Shown here piece after piece: positions 8,101 through 17,913 of a stretch of 64,000 nucleotides of DNA. Every line of letters begins with the position of its first letter. Positions within the stretch are counted from its first letter, which is position 1. The position numbers and the translations under genes are program-made. The stretch is from Sphingomonas sp. GTDB lineage: Bacteria > Pseudomonadota > Alphaproteobacteria > Sphingomonadales > Sphingomonadaceae. The notes beneath the pieces are model-generated. The model saw only the letters and a list, made by a program, of their open reading frames with translations. It made no database searches and was not told where the DNA came from. The stretch is taken from positions 114,665-178,664 of the forward strand of contig NZ_JAHBZJ010000007.1 in assembly GCF_019635455.1 (NCBI RefSeq), read 5' to 3'.

Positions 8101-9776
8101 GCCCGGGGGATCCGCATGACGAAACACGCGCCGCGTGGCGTCGGTTCGGCGGTCAGTTCGCCGCCCAGCGCGCGCATGATGTCGCGGGAGATCACCAGGC
8201 CAAGGCCCAGGCCATCGGGCTTGCTGGTGGCAAAGGGGTGGAACAGCGCGTCTTCCTTGCCGGCAAGCCCCGGCCCGTTGTCGGCGACCCGCAACAGATA
8301 GTCATGCGCGTCGGCGTCGATCGACAGCGATATCGTCCCGTTCGCGCCGATGGCGTCCAGCGCGTTCTGCAACAGATTGACCAGCACCTGTTCGAGGCGC
8401 ACCGGTTCGGCACGGACCGGCAGGTCGCAGCGTTCGCGGCCCGGCAACGTCAGGGTCACGCCGCTGCGTTCGATACGATCGTGGAGCAGCATCAACGCGC
8501 CATCGATCGCGCGACCGATCGGAAAGACTTCGGGTTCGGCGCTGCCGCGACGGGCGAAGCCGCGCAATTCGGTGGTGATGCGGCCGATCCGCTCCGCCAG
8601 GTCGACGATGCGGGTGAAATTGGCGCGGGCCTCGCCATTGTCCCCCCGGTCCAGCAGCCGCGCGCCATTTTCGGCGTAGACCTGAACCGCGGCGACGGGC
8701 TGATTGATCTCATGCCCGATGCCGGCGGTCACCTGGCCCAGGATCGCAAGCCGGTTGGCCTGGCCCAGCTGTTCGCGCAGATCCTGTGTGCGGTGCTCGA
8801 TCAGCCGCTGTGCGTGGGCCTCGCGCCGCCGCTTCAGCACGATCGCCAGCGCGGCGGCAGCGATCGTGGTGACCAGCGCGAGCAGGGCATAGAGCCGCGC
8901 GCGGGAGATCGCCGCATCGGCCTTGCTCGCCGGATCGACCAGCAGGTGAAGATGCCAGCCGCCGAACCGGATCGGCTGATCGGCATCCAGCAATGCGGTC
9001 GCGACCGTCCCTGCGGTCAGTGGCTTCGGGAGCCGGAGGGGGGGCAACTCGGCCAGGCCGAACTGGCGCAGGTCGAGCGCGCGGTCGCGCCGCACCTCCG
9101 GATCGCGTCGCGTCAGGTGGAACCGCCATTCGTCACGGCTGGTGATCAACACGACGCCGTCGGCGTCGGTCACGAACACTTCGGCCCCGGCGCGGCGCCA
9201 GTTGGTTTCCAGCGTGTCGAATTCGACCTTCACCGCGACGACGCCGACGATCTTCCCGCCCGCTTCGACGCGCTGGGCGATGTACAGGCCCGGCATGCGG
9301 CTGACCGTACCCAGCGCGAACTGGCCCGCCGCGCCCTTTGCCAGCGCGTCGCGGAAATAGCGGCGAAAGCTGTAGTCCGATCCGACGAAGCTGGTCGGCA
9401 GGCGCCAGTTGCTCGCGGCCAGCGTGACGCCCCTGGCATCCATCACATAGATCGCCGCGGCGCTGGTCTGGCGGGCGAGCGCCTCGAACCGCCGGTCGAG
9501 CGCGGGAACCCGCGCCCGTCCTGCGGCCAGCGCGTCGCGGACCTCGGTATCGTCGGCAAGGATGAGCGGCACCAGGCTGAACTTGTCCAGTTCCGCCTGA
9601 AGCCCGGCGGCAAGGATCGCGGCATCGTCCAGCGCGTCCGCCCGCGCGTCGCCATAGGCGCGCGCGCGCGCACCGCGATCGATCACGCCGAGACCGGCGA
9701 AGACCGCAATGCCAAGCGCCAGCGAGAGGATCAGCCAGATGGAGGTGCGGCCGCCGGGGATGCGGGGAAACGGCAT
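8097..9776 (-). CDS. dctB: DctB-like C4-dicarboxylate sensor histidine kinase
   Basis: Sensor kinase of 559 residues. A membrane segment (about 12-32) leads into a periplasmic double-Cache/PAS-like ligand domain (about 35-285). A second membrane segment ([19 protein letters not shown]) is followed by a coiled linker. The HisKA domain has His355 in [15 protein letters not shown] and the ATPase domain has [17 protein letters not shown] and [11 protein letters not shown]. The motif GHEINQP is typical of DctB-type kinases. The expected ligands are succinate, malate or fumarate, by family. It is divergent from dctA across 188 bases that hold two palindromic operators, and it overlaps dctD by four bases. 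Confidence 0.9.
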   Translation of the reverse strand: MPFPRIPGGRTSIWLILSLALGIAVFAGLGVIDRGARARAYGDARADALDDAAILAAGLQAELDKFSLVPLILADDTEVRDALAAGRARVPALDRRFEALARQTSAAAIYVMDARGVTLAASNWRLPTSFVGSDYSFRRYFRDALAKGAAGQFALGTVSRMPGLYIAQRVEAGGKIVGVVAVKVEFDTLETNWRRAGAEVFVTDADGVVLITSRDEWRFHLTRRDPEVRRDRALDLRQFGLAELPPLRLPKPLTAGTVATALLDADQPIRFGGWHLHLLVDPASKADAAISRARLYALLALVTTIAAAALAIVLKRRREAHAQRLIEHRTQDLREQLGQANRLAILGQVTAGIGHEINQPVAAVQVYAENGARLLDRGDNGEARANFTRIVDLAERIGRITTELRGFARRGSAEPEVFPIGRAIDGALMLLHDRIERSGVTLTLPGRERCDLPVRAEPVRLEQVLVNLLQNALDAIGANGTISLSIDADAHDYLLRVADNGPGLAGKEDALFHPFATSKPDGLGLGLVISRDIMRALGGELTAEPTPRGACFVMRIPRA

Positions 9777-9785
9777 GGGAAATAT

Positions 9786-9803
9786 TGTGCGAAAATCCGC
9801 ACA
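9786..9803. promoter_or_regulatory. palindromic operator 1 in the dctB-dctA intergenic region
   Basis: 18-bp imperfect dyad TGTGCGAAAATCCGCACA, with arms TGTGCG and CGCACA. Together with the next site it matches the pattern GTGCGAA-N-N-T-N-CGCAC. It begins 10 bases upstream of the dctB start and is a probable DctD site. Confidence 0.65.
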
Positions 9804-9817
9804 AAGTGCAACGAAAT

Positions 9818-9835
9818 CGTGCGAATTTACGCACG
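9818..9835. promoter_or_regulatory. palindromic operator 2 in the dctB-dctA intergenic region
   Basis: 18-bp dyad CGTGCGAATTTACGCACG, with arms CGTGCG and CGCACG. Its centre is 32 bp from the centre of operator 1, about three helical turns, so two dimers would bind the same DNA face. No sigma-54 -24/-12 element (GG-N10-GC) was found between it and dctA. An AT-rich TATAAA at 9868-9873 could be a -10 box. Confidence 0.65.
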
Positions 9836-9964
9836 GTTTCGCCAGTAAAGCAATCTAACATACTGATTATAAAGCATAAGAAAATCGAACCGCGTTGCTT
9901 CGACCCGCGTGCGGGCGGCGTTATGCTGGGCGGTAATCACGAAAAGACGGGGGTTGGGAGAGAT

Positions 9965-11338
9965 ATGCACGAATCGCTGGCGGATCGCACCGTCCCCTCA
10001 CGCACCCCCTGGTATCGCCATCTCTATCTCCAGGTCGTGGTCGCGATCGCGGTGGGCGCGCTGCTCGGCCATTTCTTTCCGGGCCTTGGCGTGGCGCTCA
10101 AGCCGCTTGGCGACGGGTTCATCGCGCTGGTAAAGATGATTATCGCGCCCGTGATCTTCATCACCGTGGCGACCGGGATCGCCGGCATGCGCGACATGAC
10201 GCGGGTGGGCGGGGTCGCGACCAAGGCGCTGGTCTATTTCATCACCGTTTCGACCTTCGCGCTGATCGTCGGCCTGGCCGTCGCCAATATCGTGCATCCG
10301 GGCAGCGGGCTGGGCATCGATCCCGCTTCGCTCGACGCGGACGCGGTCGCGAAATACGCGCAGACCGCGCACGATCAGACGATCGCCGGCTTCCTGCTCG
10401 CGACGATCCCGGAAACGCTGATCTCGGCGCTGACCAGCGGCAGCATCCTTCAGGCGCTGCTCGTCGCGATCCTGACCGGCGTCGCGATCGCGCTGACCCG
10501 CCCGCGCAGCGACCTGATGTTCGACACGCTGGTCTCGGCCGGCGACGTCGTGTTCAAGCTGGTCCACATGCTGATGCGCCTCGCGCCGATCGGGGCGTTC
10601 GGGGCGATCGCCTTCACCATCGGCAGTTTCGGGATCGGCACGCTTGCCCAGCTCGCGGGGCTGGTGGCGACCTTTTACCTCACCTCGCTGCTGTTCGTCG
10701 TCGTGGTGCTGGGCGCGATCGCGCGCGCGGCCGGATTTTCGATCTTCGCACTCATCCGCTATCTGCGCGAGGAACTGCTGCTGGTGCTCGGAACGTCGTC
10801 GTCCGAAGCCGCGCTTCCCAGCCTTCTCGAAAAGCTCGAAGCCGCCGGCTGCAAACGCAGCGTGGTGGGCCTGGTGGTCCCGACCGGCTATTCGTTCAAC
10901 CTCGACGGCACCAACATCTACATGACGCTTGCCGCGCTGTTCATCGCCCAGGCGCTGGGGATCGAGCTGTCGTTCGGCGAGCAGGTGTCGCTGGTGCTCG
11001 TGGCGATGATCAGTTCAAAGGGCGCGGCCGGGGTTACCGGTGCGGGCTTCGTGATCCTTGCCGCGACGCTGTCGGTGGTCCCGTCGGTTCCGGTCGCCGG
11101 GATGGCCCTGATCCTGGGCGTCGACCGGTTCATGAGCGAGTGCCGCGCGCTCACCAACTTCATCGGCAACGCGGTGGCGACGATCGTGGTGGCGAAGTGG
11201 GAAAAGGCGCTGGACACCGAACGGCTCGCCGCCGCGATGGCGGGCCATCCGCTCCCCCCGCCGGAACTCGACAGCGAACGGCACGAGCGCCACCCGCCGA
11301 TGGCGCCGGCCCGTCCGCCAGAGGAGGGCGCGCAATGA
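9965..11338 (+). CDS. dctA: C4-dicarboxylate:cation symporter DctA
   Basis: Inner-membrane transporter of the DAACS (glutamate/dicarboxylate symporter) family, importing succinate, fumarate and malate with protons or sodium. The 457-residue length is normal for DctA. Signatures include the serine-rich re-entrant loop [13 protein letters not shown], the [19 protein letters not shown] motif and [13 protein letters not shown]. The ATG is preceded by GGGAGA about six bases upstream; the open frame continues 60 codons further 5' through the operators and is not coding there. The stop overlaps the start of the esterase gene (ATGA). Confidence 0.95.
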   Translation: MHESLADRTVPSRTPWYRHLYLQVVVAIAVGALLGHFFPGLGVALKPLGDGFIALVKMIIAPVIFITVATGIAGMRDMTRVGGVATKALVYFITVSTFALIVGLAVANIVHPGSGLGIDPASLDADAVAKYAQTAHDQTIAGFLLATIPETLISALTSGSILQALLVAILTGVAIALTRPRSDLMFDTLVSAGDVVFKLVHMLMRLAPIGAFGAIAFTIGSFGIGTLAQLAGLVATFYLTSLLFVVVVLGAIARAAGFSIFALIRYLREELLLVLGTSSSEAALPSLLEKLEAAGCKRSVVGLVVPTGYSFNLDGTNIYMTLAALFIAQALGIELSFGEQVSLVLVAMISSKGAAGVTGAGFVILAATLSVVPSVPVAGMALILGVDRFMSECRALTNFIGNAVATIVVAKWEKALDTERLAAAMAGHPLPPPELDSERHERHPPMAPARPPEEGAQ

Positions 11339-12282
11339 TCGATCGACGCAGCCTCGTCACGGCGGCGCTGGCCGCTGGCGGCATGACCGCGGTGCCGGTC
11401 CGCCCGGCCCTGGGTCAGCAGAGCGAGGACATCGCGCTATGGCCCGGCACCCCGCCCGGTCGCGGTACGGTGCGCGGGCCGGAAAAGATCGGCACCGATG
11501 GCGCCGGCAAGGGCGCGGTTTCGAACGTCAGCGTGCCGCGCCTGCGCGTCTATCGTCCCGAAAAGCCGAACGGCATCGCCGTCATCATCTGTGGCGGCGG
11601 CGGCTATTTCCGCATTCAGCTCGCCAAGGAAAGCACGCCGGTCGCCGGATGGCTTCAAAGCCGCGGCTATACTGCGTTCGAACTGATCTATCGCCTGCCC
11701 GCCGATGGCTGGGAGGCAAGCGCGCCGTTCGCCGATGCGCAGCGCGCGATGAAGATCGTGCGCAGCCGCGCGGCGGAATTCGGCGTGCGCCCCGATCGCA
11801 TCGGGATCATGGGCATGTCGGCGGGGGGGCATCTGGCGGGCTTTACCGCGCTTCAGCCCGACCGGCCGCTCTATGCGGGAAAGGACCGGTTCGAAGCGAC
11901 GGCGGCCCGGCCCGATTTCGCGGCGCTGCTGTTCCCCGTCGTCTCGTTGCGCCCGCCCTTCACCACGACCCGCACCCGCCGCGAGATTATCGGTGAAAAG
12001 CCCAGTGCCGACGCCCAGGCCGCCTGGTCGCTGGATAGCTATGCCGCCAAGGACGCGCCGCCGGTCATCCAGTTTTCGGCCACCGACGATCCGACCACGC
12101 CGCCGGGCCACAATATCGCGCTTTATGAAGCTCTGGTCCGTGCCGGCGCGCGTCCGGAGCTGCACATTTTCGCGGGCGGGGGACATGGCTGGGGCCTTGG
12201 CACCGCCGACCAGCCGCTCAGCCAATGGCCGGGCATTTTCGACACATGGCTGCGCGACCAGCTTCGCGAGCGGACACGATAA
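11335..12282 (+). CDS. exported alpha/beta hydrolase (esterase-like)
   Basis: Protein of 315 residues of the alpha/beta-hydrolase fold, close to BD-FAE or acetyl-xylan-esterase-like enzymes. The N-terminus ([19 protein letters not shown]) looks like a twin-arginine or Sec export signal. The oxyanion region is CGGGGYF. The nucleophile is Ser162 in GMSAGG, with acid and base candidates in [10 protein letters not shown] and GGGHGWG. Its start codon overlaps the dctA stop, so it is translated with the transporter. The receptor gene follows 25 bases later. This context suggests it releases a dicarboxylate or acyl group from a substrate taken up by the receptor; that is an inference. Confidence 0.82.
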   Translation: MIDRRSLVTAALAAGGMTAVPVRPALGQQSEDIALWPGTPPGRGTVRGPEKIGTDGAGKGAVSNVSVPRLRVYRPEKPNGIAVIICGGGGYFRIQLAKESTPVAGWLQSRGYTAFELIYRLPADGWEASAPFADAQRAMKIVRSRAAEFGVRPDRIGIMGMSAGGHLAGFTALQPDRPLYAGKDRFEATAARPDFAALLFPVVSLRPPFTTTRTRREIIGEKPSADAQAAWSLDSYAAKDAPPVIQFSATDDPTTPPGHNIALYEALVRAGARPELHIFAGGGHGWGLGTADQPLSQWPGIFDTWLRDQLRERTR

Positions 12283-12307
12283 GACAGGATAACAGGGGGA
12301 GGAAAAG

Positions 12308-15300
12308 ATGCGTTTCAACATGATAGCCAGGGTGGCGCTGCTGTGCGGCACCAGCCTGATGACGGTTCCCGCGCTTGCGCAAAGCGCGCCGGCGGCGGCC
12401 GAACCGGCGGCCCAGAGCGACGAGTCCGCGAGCGCGCCCGACACCGAAATCGTCGTGGTCGGATCGCAGATTCAGGGCGCGAAGATCAACGACGTCCTGC
12501 CGGTCACGGTGCTGGATGAAAAGGCGATTGAGGCGACCGGCGCGGCGTCGGGCGACGAGCTGTTCCGCTCGATCCCGCAGGCCGGAACGGTCGCGTTCAA
12601 CGAACAGAATTCGAGCACGGTGAACAATGTGCGCGGCGATGCCGCGTCGATCAACCTGCGCGATCTTGGCACCGGCAACACGCTGTTGCTGATCAACGGG
12701 CGCCGCATGACGCTCCATCCGGGATTCCAGACCGAATTGCTGGTGCCGGTGGTCTCGTCGGACACCAACGAGATCGCGCCCGGTTCGGTGCGCCGGATCG
12801 AGGTGCTGCGCGACGGCGCGTCCGCGCTCTATGGCGCCGATGCGGTCGCGGGCGTGGTCAACACCGTCCTGCGCGGCAAGCGGCGGGGCGGGTTCGTGGA
12901 GGGTGACTATCGCCTCTATGGCGGCACCAGCATGTACAGCGCCCAGGCGAGCGGCGGCTATGGCTTCGATTTCGGCGGCGGTCGCGGCAACCTGACCGTC
13001 TATGGCGGATATTTCCACGAAAACGGGATGCCGGTTTCGGACCGCGTCTATTCCTCTGACGACAATCGTCTGCCGCTGGTCGTGGGAACCGCGTTCGAAG
13101 GCGACGCCTCGTTCAACAACCGCAATACGTTCGGCCCGTTCGGCCAGTTCGACATTCAGGGATCCTCGCCCGCCAGCCGTACCCCGATCGGCGACGATGA
13201 TTTCTATCTTCAGCCGAGCACCTTTCCCGGGTGCCGGCTTCAGTTCGGCAATGGCATCTGCGCGCGCGACGGCACCACCCCGGTCAGCACGGTCCGCTAC
13301 AACACGATCTATGGCAACAGCCTGATCAGCGCGAAGACCCGCTACAATGCCCAGGCGCTGCTGAGCTATGAAGTGTCCGACAAGGTCGAGGCCTATTTCG
13401 AGGGCAGCTACTACCGCTCCGAAAGCAATCGCAAGCTCGACGCCTCGGCGATCCTCAGCGCGGTGCCGGTCGGTATTTCGCGCACCGCCTACTGGAACCC
13501 GTTCGGCCCGGTGGGAAGCCCCAACCGGTTGCCCGGAACGACGATCGCCGCCAGCGGTGTCGATGTCATCATGGAACGCTATCGGTTCGTCGATGTCGGC
13601 AATCGCGACGTGTCGGTGGACAAGGACACCTACCGGCTGGTCGCGGGCCTGCGCGGCAAGCTGGGCGAATGGGACTTCGATACCGGTTTTCTGTACTCGC
13701 AGGCCGATTCGACCGACCTGACGCGCAACCGCGTCTCGCTCACGCTGATGCAGCGGCAGATCAACCTCACCACGGCGGATGCCTATAATCCGTTCAACGG
13801 CGGCTGTCTGACCGATCCGGGCATCGGCGACTGCACGCCCAATCCGCAATCCTCGATCGATCCGTTCCGGATCAGCGTCTATCGCAAGGGCGGCACCAGC
13901 CTGGCGCTGGCCGATTTCAAGATCAGCCGCGACGATTTCCTGACGCTGCCCGGCGGCAATCTGGGCGTCGCGACGGGCATCGAGTGGCGGCGCGAGACGT
14001 TTTACGATGATCGCGATCCCCGGCTCGACGGCACGATCACCTTCACCGACAGCGTGACCGGCGATTTCAACGGCAGCGACGTCGCCGGCACCAGCCCGTC
14101 GCCGGACACAGATGGACGGCGCGACGTCTATTCGGCCTTTGCCGAACTGTTCGTGCCGCTGGTGAGCGCCGACATGAACGTGCCGCTGGTCAGCGCGCTG
14201 AACCTCCAGCTGGCCGGTCGTGCCGAGCATTTCACCGACATCAAGGAAACCGCCGTCGTCCCGCGCGTCGCGGCAGCGTGGACACTGGTTCCGGGCCTGA
14301 CGTTCCGCGGCGCCTGGTCGCGCGGGTTCCGCGCGCCGAACCTGGTGCAGGTGAATGACGAGGGGACGACGCGGTCAAACACGCGTGACGACTTCGTGGT
14401 GTGCCAGGCACAGGTCCGAAAGGGGCTGCTCTCGAACCTGGGCGCGTGTCCGGGGGCCGGCGTGATCAGCTATCGCTCGGGGACCGAGAATCTGGTGCCG
14501 GAGGACAGCACCAGCATCAATCTGGGCATCGTGCTGGAGCCGAAATTCATCCGGGGCCTGACGCTGACCGCCGATTTCTGGCGAGTGAAGCAGACCGGGC
14601 TGGTCGGTACGTTCGGCGACGACAATGCCATCGCGCTCGATCTGCTGCGCCGCCTGAACGGCAGCACCAACCCCAATGTCGTCCGCCTGGCGCCCACGCA
14701 GGACGATATCAACCTGTTCACCGGCACCGGATTGGCGCCGGCGGGCAAGATCGATTACGTTCTCGATCCGTATCTCAATCTCGACAGCCGCGTGTCGAAG
14801 GGGCTCGATTTCGGCCTGTTCTACCGCGTGCCGGATTTCGGCGCGGGCAAGTTCCGGCTGAGCGTCAACGTGGCGCGGCTGCTCGGCTTCAAACAGTCGG
14901 CGGGTCCCGACGGGCAGGAACTGATCGACGCGGTTGCCGCCGGCACCTTGCCGCTCGACGTCTCGGTCGGCGGGCTGGGCGAGCTGCTTCAGCTCGACGG
15001 GCGTCCGAAATGGCGCGCCAGCGGCTCGATCAACTGGGAGAAGGGGCCGGTCCAGGTCGATCTGTTCGGCCAGTATGTCGGGAAATTCTATGACACGAGC
15101 GTCATCCGCGACGTGCTGATCGTGTCGGACGATCCCCGGGCCAATTATTTCCCGGTCGATGACATCTTCACGATGAACGTGTCGATCTCCTACACGATCC
15201 GCAACCGCACGCCGCTCAACGGCACGCGGCTGCGCTTTGCGATCAACAACATCTTCGGGGAGGATCCGCCGCTGGCGGACGAGGATTACGGCTTCTATTC

Positions 15301-15358
15301 CGACATCCACAGCCCGCGCGGCCGGGTGTTCCACTTCGAACTGCGCAAGTCGTTCTGA
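12308..15358 (+). CDS. TonB-dependent outer-membrane receptor
   Basis: Receptor of 1016 residues for active uptake across the outer membrane. The signal peptide ends near residue 25 (ALAQ). A TonB-box-like DTEIVVVGSQ precedes the plug domain (residues ~50-180, with RGDAASINLRDLG, LLLINGRRM and VEVLRDGASALYGADAVAGVVN-type features). The C-terminal ~800 residues form the beta-barrel, with FRAPNLVQVN and a terminal aromatic residue (FHFELRKSF). A good ribosome site (GGGGGAGGAAAAG) precedes the ATG. It is the third gene after dctA and esterase on one strand, so its substrate may yield a C4 acid. The overall shape fits the large sphingomonad TonB receptors for plant or oligomeric compounds. Confidence 0.94.
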   Translation: MRFNMIARVALLCGTSLMTVPALAQSAPAAAEPAAQSDESASAPDTEIVVVGSQIQGAKINDVLPVTVLDEKAIEATGAASGDELFRSIPQAGTVAFNEQNSSTVNNVRGDAASINLRDLGTGNTLLLINGRRMTLHPGFQTELLVPVVSSDTNEIAPGSVRRIEVLRDGASALYGADAVAGVVNTVLRGKRRGGFVEGDYRLYGGTSMYSAQASGGYGFDFGGGRGNLTVYGGYFHENGMPVSDRVYSSDDNRLPLVVGTAFEGDASFNNRNTFGPFGQFDIQGSSPASRTPIGDDDFYLQPSTFPGCRLQFGNGICARDGTTPVSTVRYNTIYGNSLISAKTRYNAQALLSYEVSDKVEAYFEGSYYRSESNRKLDASAILSAVPVGISRTAYWNPFGPVGSPNRLPGTTIAASGVDVIMERYRFVDVGNRDVSVDKDTYRLVAGLRGKLGEWDFDTGFLYSQADSTDLTRNRVSLTLMQRQINLTTADAYNPFNGGCLTDPGIGDCTPNPQSSIDPFRISVYRKGGTSLALADFKISRDDFLTLPGGNLGVATGIEWRRETFYDDRDPRLDGTITFTDSVTGDFNGSDVAGTSPSPDTDGRRDVYSAFAELFVPLVSADMNVPLVSALNLQLAGRAEHFTDIKETAVVPRVAAAWTLVPGLTFRGAWSRGFRAPNLVQVNDEGTTRSNTRDDFVVCQAQVRKGLLSNLGACPGAGVISYRSGTENLVPEDSTSINLGIVLEPKFIRGLTLTADFWRVKQTGLVGTFGDDNAIALDLLRRLNGSTNPNVVRLAPTQDDINLFTGTGLAPAGKIDYVLDPYLNLDSRVSKGLDFGLFYRVPDFGAGKFRLSVNVARLLGFKQSAGPDGQELIDAVAAGTLPLDVSVGGLGELLQLDGRPKWRASGSINWEKGPVQVDLFGQYVGKFYDTSVIRDVLIVSDDPRANYFPVDDIFTMNVSISYTIRNRTPLNGTRLRFAINNIFGEDPPLADEDYGFYSDIHSPRGRVFHFELRKSF

Positions 15359-15365
15359 CCGCGCA

Positions 15366-15399
15366 CCTGGCGGGAGCGTCCATCGACGTTTCCGCCAGG
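15366..15399. terminator. hairpin between the receptor and CDF genes
   Basis: Inverted repeat of 10 bp with one G-T mismatch: CCTGGCGGGA pairs with TTCCGCCAGG across a 14-base loop. It lies between two convergent genes and probably ends the dctA operon. Confidence 0.5.
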
Positions 15400-15445
15400 C
15401 CGGGCGACCGGGGCGATGACCGTCGGTCGCCGGGTGGTGCTGATG

Positions 15446-16390
15446 TCAGCCGGGTGCAGCGCCGCCCGGCGGATCTTCCGTCAGCGCGGCGATCTCATCG
15501 GCCTCGCGCAGCGCGTCGCCCGGCTCATCGACATGGCCGACCGGATCGACATGGATCAGCACGTCGGTGCCGGGAAACGCATCGGCCAGCCGCCGCTCCA
15601 GCGCCTCGACGATGTGATGCGCGGCGGCCACCGTCATTTGGCCGGGCATCGAGATGTGGAACTGCGCGAAATCCTGCGTACCGCTGGTGCGGGTGCGCAG
15701 GTCGTGCAGGTTTTCGAGGCCGGGCTGGCGCGCGGCGGTTTCGACAAAGGCGCGGCGCTTTTCCTCCGGCCATTCGCGGTCCATCAGCTGGTGCAGCGCC
15801 TCGCTCGCGGCATGCCATGCGCCGTAGAGCAGCCACAGCGCGATCGCGATGCCGAACAGCGGGTCGGCGCCGCGCAGGCGCAGATATTGCTCGGCGACCA
15901 GCGCGGCGATCACCCCGGCATTGAGGAACAGGTCGGACTGGTAATGGAGCCGGTCGGTACGGATCGCCAGCGATCCGCTCGCCGCGATCGCCCGCTGCTG
16001 ATAGGCGGTCAGCGCCAGCGTCGCGACGATCGCGATGAGCGAGACGATCACGCCCGCCTCCGCATCGGCGGAAACCTCGCCGGCGATCAGCCGCTCGCCC
16101 GCGCGCACCGCGATGAAGGTCGCGGAGATCGAGATGAGCGCGATCTGGAACAGCGCCGCCAGCGCCTCCGCCTTGCCATGGCCGAACCGGTGCGCATGAT
16201 CGGCCGGCTGGGCGGCGATCCGCACGCCCGCCAGCGTGACCAGCGAGGCGACCAGATCGAGCAGGCTGTCGGCCAGGCTCGCCAGCATCGCGATCGATCC
16301 GGTCGACCATGCGGCATAGGCCTTGAGCGCACCCAGCAGGAGCGCGACGGACACGCTGGCGATCGCGGCGCGGGTCGGCGTCGCGCTCAC
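15446..16390 (-). CDS. cation diffusion facilitator (CDF) metal exporter
   Basis: Divalent-metal/proton antiporter of the inner membrane, 314 residues. It has six predicted membrane segments over about residues 10-205 and a cytoplasmic C-terminal domain. Metal-site motifs of the FieF/CzcD type are visible: LADSLLDLVAS in helix 2 and HYQSDLFLN in helix 5. The sequence between helices 2 and 3 (DHAHRFGHGKAEALAALF) is the classic CDF signature. The GTG start overlaps the pdxH stop (GTGA), so it is translated after pdxH. Zinc, iron or manganese are all possible substrates. Confidence 0.9.
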   Translation of the reverse strand: MSATPTRAAIASVSVALLLGALKAYAAWSTGSIAMLASLADSLLDLVASLVTLAGVRIAAQPADHAHRFGHGKAEALAALFQIALISISATFIAVRAGERLIAGEVSADAEAGVIVSLIAIVATLALTAYQQRAIAASGSLAIRTDRLHYQSDLFLNAGVIAALVAEQYLRLRGADPLFGIAIALWLLYGAWHAASEALHQLMDREWPEEKRRAFVETAARQPGLENLHDLRTRTSGTQDFAQFHISMPGQMTVAAAHHIVEALERRLADAFPGTDVLIHVDPVGHVDEPGDALREADEIAALTEDPPGGAAPG

Positions 16391-16965
16391 GGAAAGAGCA
16401 GCCCCTCGTCCCAGCCATCGCCGGCCCGCACGAACAGGCGACGTTCGTGCAGCCGGTGCGCGCGATCCTGCCAGAACTCGATCCTCGCCGGCGTGACGCG
16501 ATAGCCGCCCCAATGCGGCGGGCGTGGCACCTCGCCGCCGTCGAACCGCGCGCGCATCGCTTCGTACCGCGCCTCGAACGTGCCGCGATTCGCCAGCGGG
16601 CGCGACTGGTCGCTGGCCCAGGCGCCCAGCTGTGAATCGCGGTTGCGCGTGGCGAAATAGGCGTCCGATTCCATGTCGGACACACGGGTGACCGCGCCCT
16701 CGATCCGGATCTGCCGGCGCAGCGATTTCCAGTGGAACAGCAACGCCGCGCGCGGCACCGCTGCCAGGTCCGCCGCCTTGCGGCTCTCGCGGTTGGTGTA
16801 GAAGACGAACCCGTCGGGGCCATGGCCCTTCAACAGCACCATGCGGACCGAGGGCTGGCCATCGGCGTCCACCGTCGCCAGCGCCATCGCGTTCGAATCA
16901 TTGATCTCGTTCGCCCGCGCCTCGGCGTACCAGGAATCGAACAGTGCAAAGGGGTCATCGGCCAT
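16387..16965 (-). CDS. pdxH: pyridoxamine/pyridoxine 5'-phosphate oxidase
   Basis: FMN enzyme that oxidises pyridoxamine or pyridoxine phosphate to pyridoxal phosphate in vitamin B6 synthesis and salvage. FMN-binding blocks are SVRMVLLKGHG, FVFYTNRESRKAADL and RQIRIEG. The C-terminal dimerisation block (WGGYRVTPARIEFWQDRAHRLH) is intact. The start chosen gives 192 residues beginning MADDPFALF, as in other alphaproteobacteria; an in-frame ATG ten codons upstream (base 16995) is possible. It is divergent from ku and overlaps the CDF gene. Confidence 0.95.
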   Translation of the reverse strand: MADDPFALFDSWYAEARANEINDSNAMALATVDADGQPSVRMVLLKGHGPDGFVFYTNRESRKAADLAAVPRAALLFHWKSLRRQIRIEGAVTRVSDMESDAYFATRNRDSQLGAWASDQSRPLANRGTFEARYEAMRARFDGGEVPRPPHWGGYRVTPARIEFWQDRAHRLHERRLFVRAGDGWDEGLLFP

Positions 16966-17040
16966 TTGCGTCAGATAGGCGGAACGAGTCCGCATCCCAA
17001 GCTTTGAATCGGCCACGCAACGACCACGGAGCTTTGGATT

Positions 17041-17910
17041 ATGGCAGCGCGCGCCTATTGGCAGGGACAGATCCGCCTCGCGCTCGTCTCGATTCCGGTG
17101 GAGATCTACACGGCGGTCAAATCCGGCGCCCAGATTTCGTTTCACCAGATTCACGAGCCGTCGGGCAAGCGCATCCGCTATGAAAAGGTGGTGCCGGGCA
17201 TCGGCCCGGTCGATACCGACGAGATCATGAAGGGCTATGAGATCGACAAGGGCGAATATGTCCTGCTCGACCAGGACGAGATCGACGCGGTCAAGCTGGA
17301 GAGCAAGAAGACGCTGGAGCTGACCCAGTTCGTCGATGCGCATGAGATCGACGTGCTGTATTTCGAAAAGCCCTATTTCGTCGTTCCCGCCGACGATCTG
17401 GCAGAGGAGGCGTTCGTCGTCCTGCGCGAAGCGCTGCGGCGGACGAAGAAGGTCGGGCTGGGCCAGCTGGCGATGCGCGGGCGCGAATATGTCGTCAGCC
17501 TGAAACCGTGCGGGCGCGGCCTGGTGCTCGAGACCCTGCGCTACGCCGATGAGGTGAACCGGGCGCAGGGCTATTTTCGTGACATCCCCGATATCGAGCC
17601 GGATGCCGAACTGCTCGACCTTGCCGAATCGCTGATCGAGAAGAAGGCGGCGGCGTTCGACCCGAAGGAATTTCACGACCGCTATGTCGATGCGCTGAAG
17701 GACCTGATCGATCGCAAGCGCAAGCAGAAGGGCAAGCGCAAGATCATCGAGGACAAGGACGACGGCGATCCGCGCGGCGGCAATGTGGTGGACCTGATGG
17801 CCGCGCTGAAGAAGAGCCTGGAAAAGCCGGGCGCCGGGGCCACCGCGACCAGGCGGACACCGGCGAAAAAGGCGCCAGCGCGAAAGCCGGCCGCGCGCAA
17901 GCGGGCGTGA
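17041..17910 (+). CDS. ku: non-homologous end joining protein Ku
   Basis: Homodimeric Ku of 289 residues that rings broken DNA ends and recruits LigD. The core Ku fold is evident from ARAYWQGQIRLALVSIPVEI at the start, FHQIHEPSGKRIRYEKV and FVDAHEIDVLYFEKPYFVVP. After about residue 250 there is a basic Lys/Ala/Arg/Pro tail (TPAKKAPARKPAARKRA). Such tails are known in bacterial Ku and help DNA binding and threading. The gene is followed by ligD after three bases. Confidence 0.96.
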   Translation: MAARAYWQGQIRLALVSIPVEIYTAVKSGAQISFHQIHEPSGKRIRYEKVVPGIGPVDTDEIMKGYEIDKGEYVLLDQDEIDAVKLESKKTLELTQFVDAHEIDVLYFEKPYFVVPADDLAEEAFVVLREALRRTKKVGLGQLAMRGREYVVSLKPCGRGLVLETLRYADEVNRAQGYFRDIPDIEPDAELLDLAESLIEKKAAAFDPKEFHDRYVDALKDLIDRKRKQKGKRKIIEDKDDGDPRGGNVVDLMAALKKSLEKPGAGATATRRTPAKKAPARKPAARKRA

Positions 17911-17913
17911 CCG

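Noticed and set aside
9836..9964. Sigma-54 promoter (GG-N10-GC) for dctA
   Set aside because: Searched between operator 2 and the dctA start. TTGCT occurs near 9895 but has no GG at the required distance.
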